From positions 1,906,501-1,970,500 of the forward strand of contig NZ_JAEKFI010000004.1 of NCBI RefSeq assembly GCF_016650635.1: DNA of 64,000 nucleotides, in the 5' to 3' direction. Numbering within the stretch: position 1 is the stretch's first letter; the number at the start of each line of letters is the position of its first letter. The position numbers and the translations under genes are program-made. Below the pieces are notes generated by a model. It was given only the letters and a program-made list of their open reading frames with translations. It was not told the origin of the DNA and did not search any database. This DNA is from Pseudomonas sp. TH43. GTDB lineage: Bacteria > Pseudomonadota > Gammaproteobacteria > Pseudomonadales > Pseudomonadaceae. Shown one piece after another: positions 42,362-50,641 of the stretch.

Positions 42362-43472
42362 AACCCAGCACCTCCACTCGTTGCGCCCATGGCCTGGCAC
42401 GCTCGCGCAATTGCTCGGCGCTGAACGCTGAGCCGCTGACCGACAGCAACAGTTGCCCGAGCGCATGCCCCTGAATTCGTTCGACGCCGCCCTGCAGCAA
42501 CTTCACCCGACCGCCGAGTGCTGCAAACAGTGCGGCCAGATCCGGCTCGTCGGCGGCAGCGCCGGTGAACTGCAAACGCAGGATCACGGCGGCTTCGGCG
42601 GAGGGCGACTGCGTCTGCAAGCGGCTCTGCAATTCTTCCGGCAATGCGTGTTGCAACGGCGCGAGCAAGGTCTGGCTGACCTCGTGTTGCGGATTGCCGA
42701 ACACTTCCCAGACCGGGCCTTGTTCAACAACGCGACCATGCTCCAGCACCACGACGCGATCGCAGATGTCGCGAATCACCGCCATCTCATGAGTGATCAG
42801 CACGATGGTCAGGCCCAGGCGTTTGTTGATCTCGCGCAGCAGGCCGAGGATCGACTGTGTGGTTTCCGGGTCGAGCGCCGAGGTCGCCTCGTCGCAGAGC
42901 AAGATATCCGGGTCATGCACCAGCGCGCGGGCGATGCCGACACGCTGTTTCTGCCCGCCGGACAACTGCGCCGGATAGGCTTTGTGCTTGGCTTGCAGGC
43001 CCACCAGTTCGAGCAGTTCGCGAACCTTTTTCTCGCGTTGTTCTTTCGGTACGCCGGCTACCTTCAGCGGCAGCTCGACGTTCTGCCAAACCGTTTTCGC
43101 TGACATCAGATTGAAGTGCTGAAAGATCATGCCGATGCGCCGGCGCAGGGCAACCAGGCGATTCTCATCGAACTCGCCGATGTCCACCTGATCGATCAGC
43201 ACGCGCCCTGAAGTCGGCTGTTCCAGACGATTGATCGTACGGATCAACGACGACTTGCCGGCGCCGCTGCGGCCGATGATGCCGAACACCTCGCCACGCT
43301 GGATTGCCAGATCGATGCCTTGCAGCGCCGCGACCGGGCCTTGCCGGCCGTTGTAGGTTTTGCCCAAACCGATGAAGCGTACGTGGGCGCGATTCAACTC
43401 AGGGTGAAGTTCGGTCTTTTCAGCATTGTGTGGCTCTGGAGTCTCCAGTCGCCGTTGGATCGCGGCCGTCAT
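42351..43472 (-). CDS. metN: Methionine-type ABC transporter ATP-binding protein with NIL domain
   Basis: A 373-residue ATPase: Walker A GRSGAGKSS, signature LSGGQKQR, Walker B ILLCDEATSALD, and switch His in LITHEMAVI. The last 85 or so residues form an ACT-like NIL domain (AAVILRLQFTGAAADEPDLAALFAALGGRVKLLQGGVERIQG), which in MetN binds methionine and shuts down import. An N-terminal extension of about 30 residues precedes the first strand. It starts 3 nt after the metQ stop and overlaps metI. Confidence 0.92.
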   Translation of the reverse strand: MTAAIQRRLETPEPHNAEKTELHPELNRAHVRFIGLGKTYNGRQGPVAALQGIDLAIQRGEVFGIIGRSGAGKSSLIRTINRLEQPTSGRVLIDQVDIGEFDENRLVALRRRIGMIFQHFNLMSAKTVWQNVELPLKVAGVPKEQREKKVRELLELVGLQAKHKAYPAQLSGGQKQRVGIARALVHDPDILLCDEATSALDPETTQSILGLLREINKRLGLTIVLITHEMAVIRDICDRVVVLEHGRVVEQGPVWEVFGNPQHEVSQTLLAPLQHALPEELQSRLQTQSPSAEAAVILRLQFTGAAADEPDLAALFAALGGRVKLLQGGVERIQGHALGQLLLSVSGSAFSAEQLRERARPWAQRVEVLGYVV

Positions 43473-43474
43473 GC

Positions 43475-44284
43475 TCAGCTTTCCCAGCCGGCCTGATACA
43501 GCTTGCCGTGGGCCTTATCCAGTGCGGCGCGAACGGCCGGCGAGTGCTGATAGATATCGACGAATTTGATCAGGCGCGGGTCGGTTTTGCTCTTCGGCTG
43601 GATGACGAACTGGATCACGTATTCCTTGTGGTCGAGGCCGTCGAACAGCAGCGCCGAACCGGCATCGAAAGTCTTCGCCAGCCGAATGTAGGCCGGGTAA
43701 CCCTGGACCAGATCGGCGTCGTCGTAGGCGCGCACCAGTTGCACTGCTTCGACTTGCAGGATTTTGATTTTCTTCGGGTTTGCGACGATGTCTTCTTCGC
43801 TGGCCTTGTAACCAACGCCCGGTTTCAGCGTAATCAAACCAGCCTTGGCCAGCAGTTGCAGACCACGGCCGCTGTTGATCGGGTCGTTGGCGATGGCGAC
43901 GCTGGCGCCTTCCGGCAACTCGTCGAAGCTTTTGTATTTTTTCGAATAGAGGCCGACGTTGTTGATGATCCCCGGGGCGAACGGCACCAGGTCAAAACCC
44001 GAGGCGGCTTTGGCGTTTTCGAGGAAGGGGATGTGCTGGAAGTAGTTCACGTCGATGTCGCCGGCAGCGAGGCTGACGTTCGGCGCGATCCAGTCGGTGA
44101 ACTCCACCAGTTCGACTTTCAGGCCTTGTTTGGAGGCCTCTTCGACGGCGGCTTCCAGCGGGATGGCGAACGCGGCGGTGGTGCCGATTTTCAGTGGGGC
44201 GTCAGCGGCGAAGATGGCCGAGCTGAACAGGCCGAGGGCCAGGGCCAGTGCTTTGACTGGGTGGGACAGGCGTTTTTTGGTCAT
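43475..44284 (-). CDS. metQ: MetQ/NlpA-family substrate-binding protein
   Basis: A 269-residue NlpA-family binding protein with a signal peptide (to about residue 26, SSAIFAAD) lacking a lipobox Cys. Family blocks include VEFTDWIAPNVSLAAGDIDVNYFQHIPFLENA and IANDPINSGRGLQLLAKAGLI. It is the binding protein of the MetNI directly downstream. It differs clearly from the orphan MetQ at 27440-28237. A REP element separates it from the LLM monooxygenase gene, 118 nt away, which may lower or raise its expression relative to the upstream genes. Confidence 0.9.
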   Translation of the reverse strand: MTKKRLSHPVKALALALGLFSSAIFAADAPLKIGTTAAFAIPLEAAVEEASKQGLKVELVEFTDWIAPNVSLAAGDIDVNYFQHIPFLENAKAASGFDLVPFAPGIINNVGLYSKKYKSFDELPEGASVAIANDPINSGRGLQLLAKAGLITLKPGVGYKASEEDIVANPKKIKILQVEAVQLVRAYDDADLVQGYPAYIRLAKTFDAGSALLFDGLDHKEYVIQFVIQPKSKTDPRLIKFVDIYQHSPAVRAALDKAHGKLYQAGWES

Positions 44285-44332
44285 GAGGGTTTTCTAGTCA
44301 GTGCATAAATTTGTGGTGTCTGTTCGGGCCTC

Positions 44333-44398
44333 TTCGCGAGCAGGCTCGCTCCCACAGGGGAAATGCATTCCAACTGTGGGAGCGAGCCTGCTCGCGAA
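44333..44398. repeat. REP pair (TTCGCGAGCAGGCTCGCTCC family)
   Basis: Inverted arms with loop GGAAATGCATTCCAA, between the LLM monooxygenase and metQ inside the same gene string. Confidence 0.9.
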
Positions 44399-44402
44399 GC
44401 TT

Positions 44403-45761
44403 TTAATGCCGGTACGAAGATCCGGTGTGTTGCTCGGGCAACTGCGCCGCGCCGTGAAACAGCTTCTCGCGCAAGCTGCCGCTGTCATACGCCGTCTTGT
44501 ACGACCCGCGTCGCTGCAACTCGGGAATCACCAGTTCAATAAAATCGACATAGCTTTCCGGGGTGACGATGCGGGTCAGGTTGAAGCCGTCGAGGCCGGT
44601 TTCAGCGATCCACGATTCCAGCTCATCCGCCACTTGCTCCGGCGAACCGACCACGGTGATGTAGCGGCCACCGAGGGCGTGCTGGTCGAGCAACTTGCGC
44701 CGGGTCCAGTCATTGTTTTGCAGGTTCCTGGTGGCGGACTGGATGGCGTTGCTCTTCACGTACTGGATCGGTTCGTCGATCTCGTACTGGGAAAAGTCGA
44801 TGCCGGTGGACGCCGAGAAATGCGCCACGCCGGCCTCGGCACTGGCGTAGCTGAGGTATTCGGCGTGTTTGGCCCACGCCGCTTCTTCAGTGGCGCCGAC
44901 GATGACGTTGAGGCCCATGAACACTTTGATGTCCTCAGGATTGCGCCCGGCTTCAACGGCGCTGGCGCGCACCTTGTCGACCTGAACCTTGGTCGACGGT
45001 TTGTTCTGGCCGCTGATGAACACACACTCGGCATGACGCCCGGCGAACAGCAAACCACGCTCGGAACTGCCCGCTTGAAACAACACCGGCGTGCGCTGCG
45101 GTGACGGCTCGCAAAGGTGATAACCCTCGACCTGATAGAACTCGCCCTTGTGCTCGACCTTGTGCACTTTTTCCGGTTGGGCATAGAGGCGCTGTTCACG
45201 GTCATTGAGCACCGCGCCGTTTTCCCAACTGCCTTCCCAGAGTTTGTAGAGCACCTCCAGGTACTCATCGGCCTGGTCGTAGCGACGGTCGTGCTCGACC
45301 TGTTCGCTGAGGCCCATGGCTTTGGCGGCGCTGTCGAGGTAGCCGGTGACAATGTTCCAGCCCACGCGACCACGGCTCAGATGATCGAGCGTCGACATGC
45401 GCCGGGCGAACAGATACGGCGGCTCATAAGTCAGGTTGGCGGTGAGGCCGAAACCGAGGTTTTTGGTGACGGCGGCCATGGCTGAAACCAGCAACAGCGG
45501 ATCGTTGACCGGCAACTGAATCGACTCTTTCAGCGTGACGTCGACCGAGTTCTGGTAGACGTCATACACCCCGACGATGTCGGCAATGAACAAGCCGTCG
45601 AACAGTCCGCGTTCCAGCAACTGCGCCAGTTCGGTCCAGTATTCAATGGTGTTGTAACGGGTGGAGGTATCGCGCGGATGCGTCCACAGGCCGTGGTTGA
45701 TGTGGCCGATGCAGTTCATGTTGAACGCATTGAGCAGGATCTTCTTTTTTACAGCGCTCAT
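44403..45761 (-). CDS. FMNH2-dependent monooxygenase, NtaA/SnaA/DszA (LLM) family
   Basis: A 452-residue flavin-dependent monooxygenase of the bacterial luciferase-like superfamily, NtaA/SnaA/DszA group. Family marks: ILLNAFNMNCIGHINHGLWTHP, NLTYEPPYLFARRMSTLDHLSRGRVGWNIVTGYL, and PVLFQAGSSERGLLFAGRHAE. Such enzymes use FMNH2 from a separate reductase to oxidise sulfones, sulfides or amines. ATG 45761 overlaps the stop of the SfnB gene upstream (ATGA), so they are coupled. With two SfnB/DszC-like enzymes it forms a likely pathway for an organosulfur compound. No flavin reductase gene is in the window. Confidence 0.87.
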   Translation of the reverse strand: MSAVKKKILLNAFNMNCIGHINHGLWTHPRDTSTRYNTIEYWTELAQLLERGLFDGLFIADIVGVYDVYQNSVDVTLKESIQLPVNDPLLLVSAMAAVTKNLGFGLTANLTYEPPYLFARRMSTLDHLSRGRVGWNIVTGYLDSAAKAMGLSEQVEHDRRYDQADEYLEVLYKLWEGSWENGAVLNDREQRLYAQPEKVHKVEHKGEFYQVEGYHLCEPSPQRTPVLFQAGSSERGLLFAGRHAECVFISGQNKPSTKVQVDKVRASAVEAGRNPEDIKVFMGLNVIVGATEEAAWAKHAEYLSYASAEAGVAHFSASTGIDFSQYEIDEPIQYVKSNAIQSATRNLQNNDWTRRKLLDQHALGGRYITVVGSPEQVADELESWIAETGLDGFNLTRIVTPESYVDFIELVIPELQRRGSYKTAYDSGSLREKLFHGAAQLPEQHTGSSYRH

Positions 45762-46954
45762 CAGATGGTCCCTCGCAACGGAGGATTTTCGTCGTTGAGG
45801 TAGTAATTGCCCACGGCGTGATACTTCCAGCGCACCGGGTCGTGCAGCGTGTGCACGCGGGCGTTGCGCCAATGACGGTCGAGGCCGTGTTCGATCAGCG
45901 TGGCCTGGCTGCCGGCAAGCTCGAACAGCGTGCTGCCGGCGGCCAGGGAAATTTCGGTGCTGATCGCACGTGCTTCGGCGACGGCGATCGAGGCCGCCGC
46001 AACGGTTTCGGCGTTGGTCTCGGCCTGAGCCTTGTCGAGGAATTCGCCGGCGCGTTCAAGCAAGGCTTCGGTGGCATGCAAGCGAATGCTCAGGTGCCCG
46101 AAGCTTTTCAGCGTCAGCGGATCCTCGGTGGCTTTGTCATTGCCGGAATCGATCCATGGACGGGTTTTGCTACGGACGAAATGCAAGGCATCTTCGTAAG
46201 CGGCGCGGGCGATGCCGGTGTCGATGGCCGCGTGAAGGATCTGTGCCAACGGGCCGACAGTGGTCGGGCGCTCGAAGGCGCTTTGAAACGGCAGCACGTC
46301 TTCAGCCGCTACGTACACGTCTTCGAACACGACTGATCCGCTGCCGGTGGTGCGTTGGCCGAAGCCGCTCCAGTCGTCGATCACGGTCAGGCCTTTGCTG
46401 GTGCGCGGGACGAAAGCCAGTTGCTGCACACCGTTTTCATCCACTACAGAGGTCGGAATGCGCTGGGCGTAAATCGCACCGGTCGCGTAGAACTTGCGAC
46501 CGTTGATGCGATAACCGTCACCCTCGCGCTTGAGGCTGGTGACGCGGTCATGGGCGGTTTTGGTGCCCAATTCCGCCAAGGCATTACCAAAGCGTTGGCC
46601 GGCGAGCACTTCGGCGTACAGCCGTTGCTTTTGTGCGTGGCTGCCGTTCACGCGCAGCACTTCCAGTGCGTAAAAATGGTTCTGCGGAATCTGCCCGAGC
46701 GAGCCGTCGGCCTGAGCGATCAGGGCGATGACTTTGGCCAGGGTCACGTTAGAGACGCCAGCGCCACCGTATTCCTTCGGCACGCTGATGCCCCACAGGC
46801 CCGAGCGGGAAAACACGTCGAGTTCCGGCAGTGGCAGGCGGCGTTCACGGTCGCGCAGGGCGCTGTCGCGTTTGAAATCTTCGGCCAGGTCGCTGGCGAC
46901 AATCAGGGCTTGCTCATCGCTGGTGATGACCGCGACGTGATGGGAAAAAGTCAT
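45761..46954 (-). CDS. sfnB: SfnB/DszC-family flavin-dependent enzyme, copy 1
   Basis: A 397-residue protein of the acyl-CoA dehydrogenase fold, SfnB/DszC group: LPELDVFSRSGLWGISVPKEYGGAGVSNVTLAKVIALIAQADGSLGQIPQNHF, GYRINGRKFYATGA, DWSGFGQRTTGSGSVVFEDV, and the end HWRNARVHTLHDPVRWKYHAVGNYYL. The WRN.R.HTLHDP end marks monooxygenase rather than dehydrogenase members. SfnB supports growth on dimethyl sulfone in P. putida. It overlaps the LLM gene and follows the second copy by 25 nt. Confidence 0.85.
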   Translation of the reverse strand: MTFSHHVAVITSDEQALIVASDLAEDFKRDSALRDRERRLPLPELDVFSRSGLWGISVPKEYGGAGVSNVTLAKVIALIAQADGSLGQIPQNHFYALEVLRVNGSHAQKQRLYAEVLAGQRFGNALAELGTKTAHDRVTSLKREGDGYRINGRKFYATGAIYAQRIPTSVVDENGVQQLAFVPRTSKGLTVIDDWSGFGQRTTGSGSVVFEDVYVAAEDVLPFQSAFERPTTVGPLAQILHAAIDTGIARAAYEDALHFVRSKTRPWIDSGNDKATEDPLTLKSFGHLSIRLHATEALLERAGEFLDKAQAETNAETVAAASIAVAEARAISTEISLAAGSTLFELAGSQATLIEHGLDRHWRNARVHTLHDPVRWKYHAVGNYYLNDENPPLRGTI

Positions 46955-46979
46955 AGGTTTCTCCAGATGTCTGGTCGTC

Positions 46980-48221
46980 TCAGATCCAGGAATGGCGCGC
47001 AGGCAAAGTGCCGTTAAGGCGATAGGCGCCGACCGCGTGATATTTCCAGCGCACCGGGTCGTGCAACGTGTGCACGCGGGCGTTGCGCCAGTGGCGGTCG
47101 AGATTGAATTCGGCGAGGGTCGCGCGGCTGCCGGCCAGTTCGAAAAGCTTTTCGCTGGCCAGCAGCGAGATTTCGGTGGTCAGCACTTTGGCTTCGGCCA
47201 CGGCAATCGAGGCGCGGGCGGCAGACTCGGCGGTGAGCGGCGCAGCGTGGACCTGATCAAGCACTTGCCCGGCCTTGCGCAGCAACGCTTCGGCGGCGTG
47301 CAGTTCGATTTTCAGTTTGCCGATGTCGGCGATCACGTAGAGGTCATCGCTGGCGCGATCAACCTTGGCGTCGATCCAGGGGCGTGCGCGGGTTTTGACG
47401 AACTCGATGGCGTCATCGATGGCGCCTCGGGCGATGCCGGCGTCGATGGCTGCTTGAATCAGTTGCGACACCGCGCCCTGGGTATTCGGCGTTTCGTTGA
47501 TCTTCCAGTTGTCGACGACCAGGCTCGCCTCGACGCGCACGTTGTTCAGCAGGATCGTGCCGCTGGCGGTGGTGCGCTGACCGAAGCCCGACCAGTCATC
47601 AACGATGCGCAAACCTGGTGTACCACGACGGACAAAGGCCAGCACTTGCTTGCCATCGTCGTTGAGCGCCTTCACGGCCACCCAATGCGCAAACAGAGCA
47701 CCGGTGGAATAGAATTTCTGGCCGTTGATCACGTAATCGTCGCCATCGGCGGTGATCCGCGTTTTCAGCTCCAGGGTGTTTTTGGTGCCGCGTTCAGGCC
47801 CGGCATTGCCGATGCGCCAGCCTTCGAGAACGCTCTGGAACAGCTGTTTTTTCTGTTCTTCGGTGGCGCTGCCGAGCACCAGGTTGATGATGCCGAACTG
47901 GTTCTGAGGAATTTGCCCCAGCGCCGGGTCAGCCGCGGAAATGATCGCAAACACCTCGGCCAACGTGACGAATGAAACCTGCGGGCCACCGTATTCGCGC
48001 GGGATGGCAATGCTGCCTAAACCGCTGCGAGTGAACTGTTCTATTTCCGACCACGGCAACTTGCGCTGGCGGTCGCGCTTGGCGGCCTGCACACGGGCGA
48101 CTTGCGCCAGCTCATGGGCGGCCTTGATGGCTTGTGCGTCGTTGCGCAAAACCTGCGCGGGCAACAACAACGGGGCGATGTCCAGATCAGACTGGACGTT
48201 TGCATCTGCCAGACTGGACAT
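46980..48221 (-). CDS. sfnB: SfnB/DszC-family flavin-dependent enzyme, copy 2
   Basis: A 413-residue paralogue of its neighbour: SGLGSIAIPREYGGPQVSFVTLAEVFAIISAADPALGQIPQNQF, DYVINGQKFYSTGA, DWSGFGQRTTASGTILLNNVRV, HWRNARVHTLHDPVRWKYHAVGAYRL. Two adjacent SfnB copies may act on successive steps or different substrates. It is the first large gene of the operon. Its ATG (48221) overlaps the stop of the 22-residue leader ORF as TGATG, so its translation may depend on the leader. Confidence 0.86.
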   Translation of the reverse strand: MSSLADANVQSDLDIAPLLLPAQVLRNDAQAIKAAHELAQVARVQAAKRDRQRKLPWSEIEQFTRSGLGSIAIPREYGGPQVSFVTLAEVFAIISAADPALGQIPQNQFGIINLVLGSATEEQKKQLFQSVLEGWRIGNAGPERGTKNTLELKTRITADGDDYVINGQKFYSTGALFAHWVAVKALNDDGKQVLAFVRRGTPGLRIVDDWSGFGQRTTASGTILLNNVRVEASLVVDNWKINETPNTQGAVSQLIQAAIDAGIARGAIDDAIEFVKTRARPWIDAKVDRASDDLYVIADIGKLKIELHAAEALLRKAGQVLDQVHAAPLTAESAARASIAVAEAKVLTTEISLLASEKLFELAGSRATLAEFNLDRHWRNARVHTLHDPVRWKYHAVGAYRLNGTLPARHSWI

Positions 48222-48289
48222 CAGTGCCGCTCCTTGGCTGCACGCAATGCCCTGGCGATCTGCACTGGGGTGATTGTGTTCCGGACCAT
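48221..48289 (-). CDS. 22-residue leader ORF translationally coupled to sfnB
   Basis: A short frame begins MVRNTITP and ends RAAKERH; its TGA (48223-48221) overlaps the ATG of sfnB as TGATG. A GAGG ribosome site lies 8 nt before its ATG 48289. Basic residues are frequent (R, K, R, H in the second half); no Cys or internal Met is present, so simple cysteine- or methionine-codon attenuation is not supported. A terminator-like hairpin (48312-48334) lies just upstream. I do not recognise a family. Confidence 0.55.
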   Translation of the reverse strand: MVRNTITPVQIARALRAAKERH

Positions 48290-48311
48290 ACTGCCTACCT
48301 CACATCTCATG

Positions 48312-48334
48312 AAAAACGCCGCATAAGTGCGGCG
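48312..48334 (-). terminator. Terminator-like hairpin in the sfnB leader
   Basis: On the minus strand CGCCGCA-CTTA-TGCGGCG is followed by TTTTTC. It lies 23 bp before the leader ORF and 91 bp before sfnB. If the promoter is in the AT-rich stretch at 48360-48415 the hairpin is inside the transcript and could act as an attenuator; otherwise it stops readthrough from the gene at 48652-49416. Confidence 0.7.
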
Positions 48335-48388
48335 AACGAAAGAATGTCCGGTGGTCCGGTTCATATACCCTAAGCGTGTATAAATATT

Positions 48389-48415
48389 AAATAAACTAAC
48401 TTTTAGGAATATGCA
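48389..48415. promoter_or_regulatory. AT-rich element of the sfnB promoter, shared with 19271-19296
   Basis: On the minus strand it reads TGCATATTCCTAAAAGTTA followed by GTTTATTT. The match to 19271-19296 is 16 of 19 in the core. Its place 100 bp before the leader ORF suits an activator site or promoter. Confidence 0.55.
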
Positions 48416-48480
48416 TAGAAGGGGTGATGGTCGGGTTGGTTAACAATTTTTACCTGCGCCGACGCGACCCCAGTGGCAAG

Positions 48481-48624
48481 GTGATTTTTGTAGTGAGATG
48501 ATTTTTGTGGGTGAGGTGATTTTTGTGGCGAGGGGATTTATCCCCGCTGGACTGCGCAGCAGGCCCCGCTTTTAATCAGGAAGGGGGCGCTTTGCGCCCC
48601 AACGGGGATAAATCCCCTCGCCAC
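48481..48624. repeat. REP hairpin with triplicated left arm end
   Basis: 48525-48624 is a hairpin of the GTGGCGAGGGGATTTATCCCC family as in the 358-1660 array. Just before it GATTTTTGT recurs at 48483, 48500 and 48518 (17-18 bp step), each followed by TAGTGAG, GGGTGAG or GGCGAGG, so the arm start is present three times. Confidence 0.8.
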
Positions 48625-48651
48625 AGAACTCCTCACCATTAAAGATCGGTG

Positions 48652-49416
48652 TTAAGGCTTGCGGGGTTCGGCGGCTTTGAGTTCGGGCCTCAGTGGCACT
48701 TTCAGATAAGGGTTCGCACAACCAATCCTCAGCGTTCTGGGCGGCGCCCAGCGTGAGTTATTGCCGACTCGGTCAATCACGCAATAGGTCACGTCCAGAC
48801 GCAGATCTTCGCCGGCTTCGACAATCACCGCGGGGGGCACCCAGACCTGAATCGCCAACCCGACATCGGCTGCCGTGATCGGCGCCAGGTCCATGCGCAC
48901 GTCACCCCAGCGCAGGGTGATGGCGTCGTCTTCGGCCATGTTCGAATAGGGTTCGATGGTCAGCGGCACGCCGCGTTTGATCTGGTTCGGATTCACGCCC
49001 TGGCGGCGAATGGTGTCGGGAATCGTCACCGGCGCCAGTTGCTGATTTTCATCCTCGCACAGCGCTGAAGGTTGCCCGCCGGGGCAGTCGAGTTTGACCT
49101 GCACGCGCGTCGCCGCCGACAGCGCCGGGCCATGACCGACCTGCATCACCCGGTAGTGAATACGTGCCGAACCGCTGATGATGAAGCTTTCCGGCACCCG
49201 CAGGCTGACCGCGATGTCGACCTCTTCGGCCGTCAGGACATGGGAGGCGACGTAGCAGTTGTTCCAGAACAACTCGATCAGATCCCCCGAGTCCATGCCG
49301 AAATAGGGCTGCACGTCGACCAGCAGATGCGCTGCCGCTGCCAGGTTGATGCCGGTTTTTTGCGCTGGCGCCAAAGTCGGCGCTGCGAGTTCGAGGGTAT
49401 GCGAAGTGCGAGTCAT
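48652..49416 (-). CDS. Unknown two-repeat beta-rich protein
   Basis: A 254-residue protein of unknown function. It consists of two similar halves (about residues 20-115 and 135-235), each with the pattern hydrophobic-P-Y..M..(D/E)D.I.L.W, a middle VLTAEEVDIAV / PITAADVGLAI, and an end R(I/L)HY or (L)DVTY.V followed by V.(L).C. They look like Ig-like beta-sandwich repeats, as found in long surface proteins of fluorescent pseudomonads. There is no signal peptide. A cytoplasmic single-gene unit on the minus strand, it lies between a REP element and a long intergenic gap. Confidence 0.6.
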   Translation of the reverse strand: MTRTSHTLELAAPTLAPAQKTGINLAAAAHLLVDVQPYFGMDSGDLIELFWNNCYVASHVLTAEEVDIAVSLRVPESFIISGSARIHYRVMQVGHGPALSAATRVQVKLDCPGGQPSALCEDENQQLAPVTIPDTIRRQGVNPNQIKRGVPLTIEPYSNMAEDDAITLRWGDVRMDLAPITAADVGLAIQVWVPPAVIVEAGEDLRLDVTYCVIDRVGNNSRWAPPRTLRIGCANPYLKVPLRPELKAAEPRKP

Positions 49417-49887
49417 CGGTTTCTCTCCTTGAAGCGTTGCAACGAAGTCCGTTTCTGAAAAAACAAATGGCGTGAATTAACAGGCAATACAACAAGGCGC
49501 TTTGGGGTTATCAAAGTGTTGTTGAGTTAATGAAGTGGCGCCGCTTGGCGACTAGATAAGAAGAAGCGCGCAGAGGAGTCAATAGAAGGGCTTAGTTAAT
49601 CCGTGAATTACGGTTTAATCAGAAGTTTCCTACGTTGACGAGGCAGTCTGCCTAGATGTGCTGGCGAATCGGGCTACAGTTTGCGGGGTTTTTTGTTGCG
49701 TTCACTGCTCAGTCATTTGCACCTTGACTGCTAATGTGGGGCTTAATCCAGACAAGTTGAATCTGTTGCAGAACATATATATGTACCGCACTTTACAGGC
49801 TTAAGTTGTGTTTGTGGATAGGGAGTTAATGCGGATGGAGCGCAACTTCCATCCGTGGAAGTTGGCGGGCGGTATATTTGAAAGTTC
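49417..49887. other. Long intergenic region without recognised feature
   Basis: 470 bp, AT-richer than its surroundings, presumably with the promoter of the gene at 48652-49416 on its left side. No ORF with a ribosome site, no hairpin with T run and no REP arm was found. ACATATATATGT near 49773-49784 is a simple palindrome of unknown meaning. Confidence 0.5.
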
Positions 49888-50637
49888 TCAGGCGTGATTC
49901 AGAAACTTGCTGAGAAACTGTTGTGTGCGCTCTTCTTTCGGGTTGGCAAACAGCGCCTTGGCCTCACCTTGCTCGACGATCACGCCCTTGTCGAAAAACA
50001 CCACACGGTTGGCCACATCACGGGCGAAACCCATTTCGTGGGTAACGATGACCATGGTGCGTTTTTCTTCGGCGAGGCCACGGATGGTCGCCAGCACTTC
50101 GCCAACCAGTTCCGGGTCGAGGGCCGAAGTCGGCTCGTCGAACAGAATCACTTCCGGCTCCATCGCCAGCGCCCGGGCAATCGCCACACGCTGTTGCTGA
50201 CCACCGGAGAGCCTACGCGGATAGGCGTCTTCTTTACCGGCGAGTCCGACCTTGGCCAACAGCTTCATGCCTAGGGCAGTGGCTTTTTCACGCGGCATCT
50301 TCTTGACCACGATCGGGCCTTCGATGACGTTTTCCAACGCCGTGCGATGGGGGAACAGGTTGAAGTTCTGGAACACAAAGCCCACATGCTGGCGCAAATT
50401 GCGCACCAGACTCTGCTGCTGGTTCAGCGGGCGGCTGGTATCAATTTCGATATCGCCGACCTTGATCCGGCCGCTGGTGGGTTGCTCAAGGAAATTCAGG
50501 CAACGCAGGAACGTCGTTTTCCCCGAACCGCTGGGGCCGATGATCGCGACCACTTCGCCTTCCTTGACCTCAAGATCGATGCCGTTGAGCACGACTTGAT
50601 TCTTGAATTGCTTGGTCAGTTTTTCCACGACAATCAT
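49888..50637 (-). CDS. tcyN: L-cystine ABC transporter ATP-binding protein
   Basis: A 249-residue ATPase: Walker A GPSGSGKTT, signature LSGGQQQR, Walker B VILFDEPTSALD, switch His in VTHEMGFA. The insert DIEIDTSRPLNQQQSLVRNLRQHVGFVFQNFNLFPHR fits TcyN/YecC. It is the last of three genes tcyJ-tcyL-tcyN and starts 4 nt after tcyL. With the D-cysteine desulfhydrase gene upstream it matches the E. coli fliY-dcyD-yecSC arrangement. Confidence 0.9.
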   Translation of the reverse strand: MIVVEKLTKQFKNQVVLNGIDLEVKEGEVVAIIGPSGSGKTTFLRCLNFLEQPTSGRIKVGDIEIDTSRPLNQQQSLVRNLRQHVGFVFQNFNLFPHRTALENVIEGPIVVKKMPREKATALGMKLLAKVGLAGKEDAYPRRLSGGQQQRVAIARALAMEPEVILFDEPTSALDPELVGEVLATIRGLAEEKRTMVIVTHEMGFARDVANRVVFFDKGVIVEQGEAKALFANPKEERTQQFLSKFLNHA

Positions 50638-50641
50638 CGCG

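Noticed and set aside
48481..48624. Insertion sequence remnant
   Set aside because: No transposase sequence or target duplication; the REP hairpin and its short repeats explain the structure.
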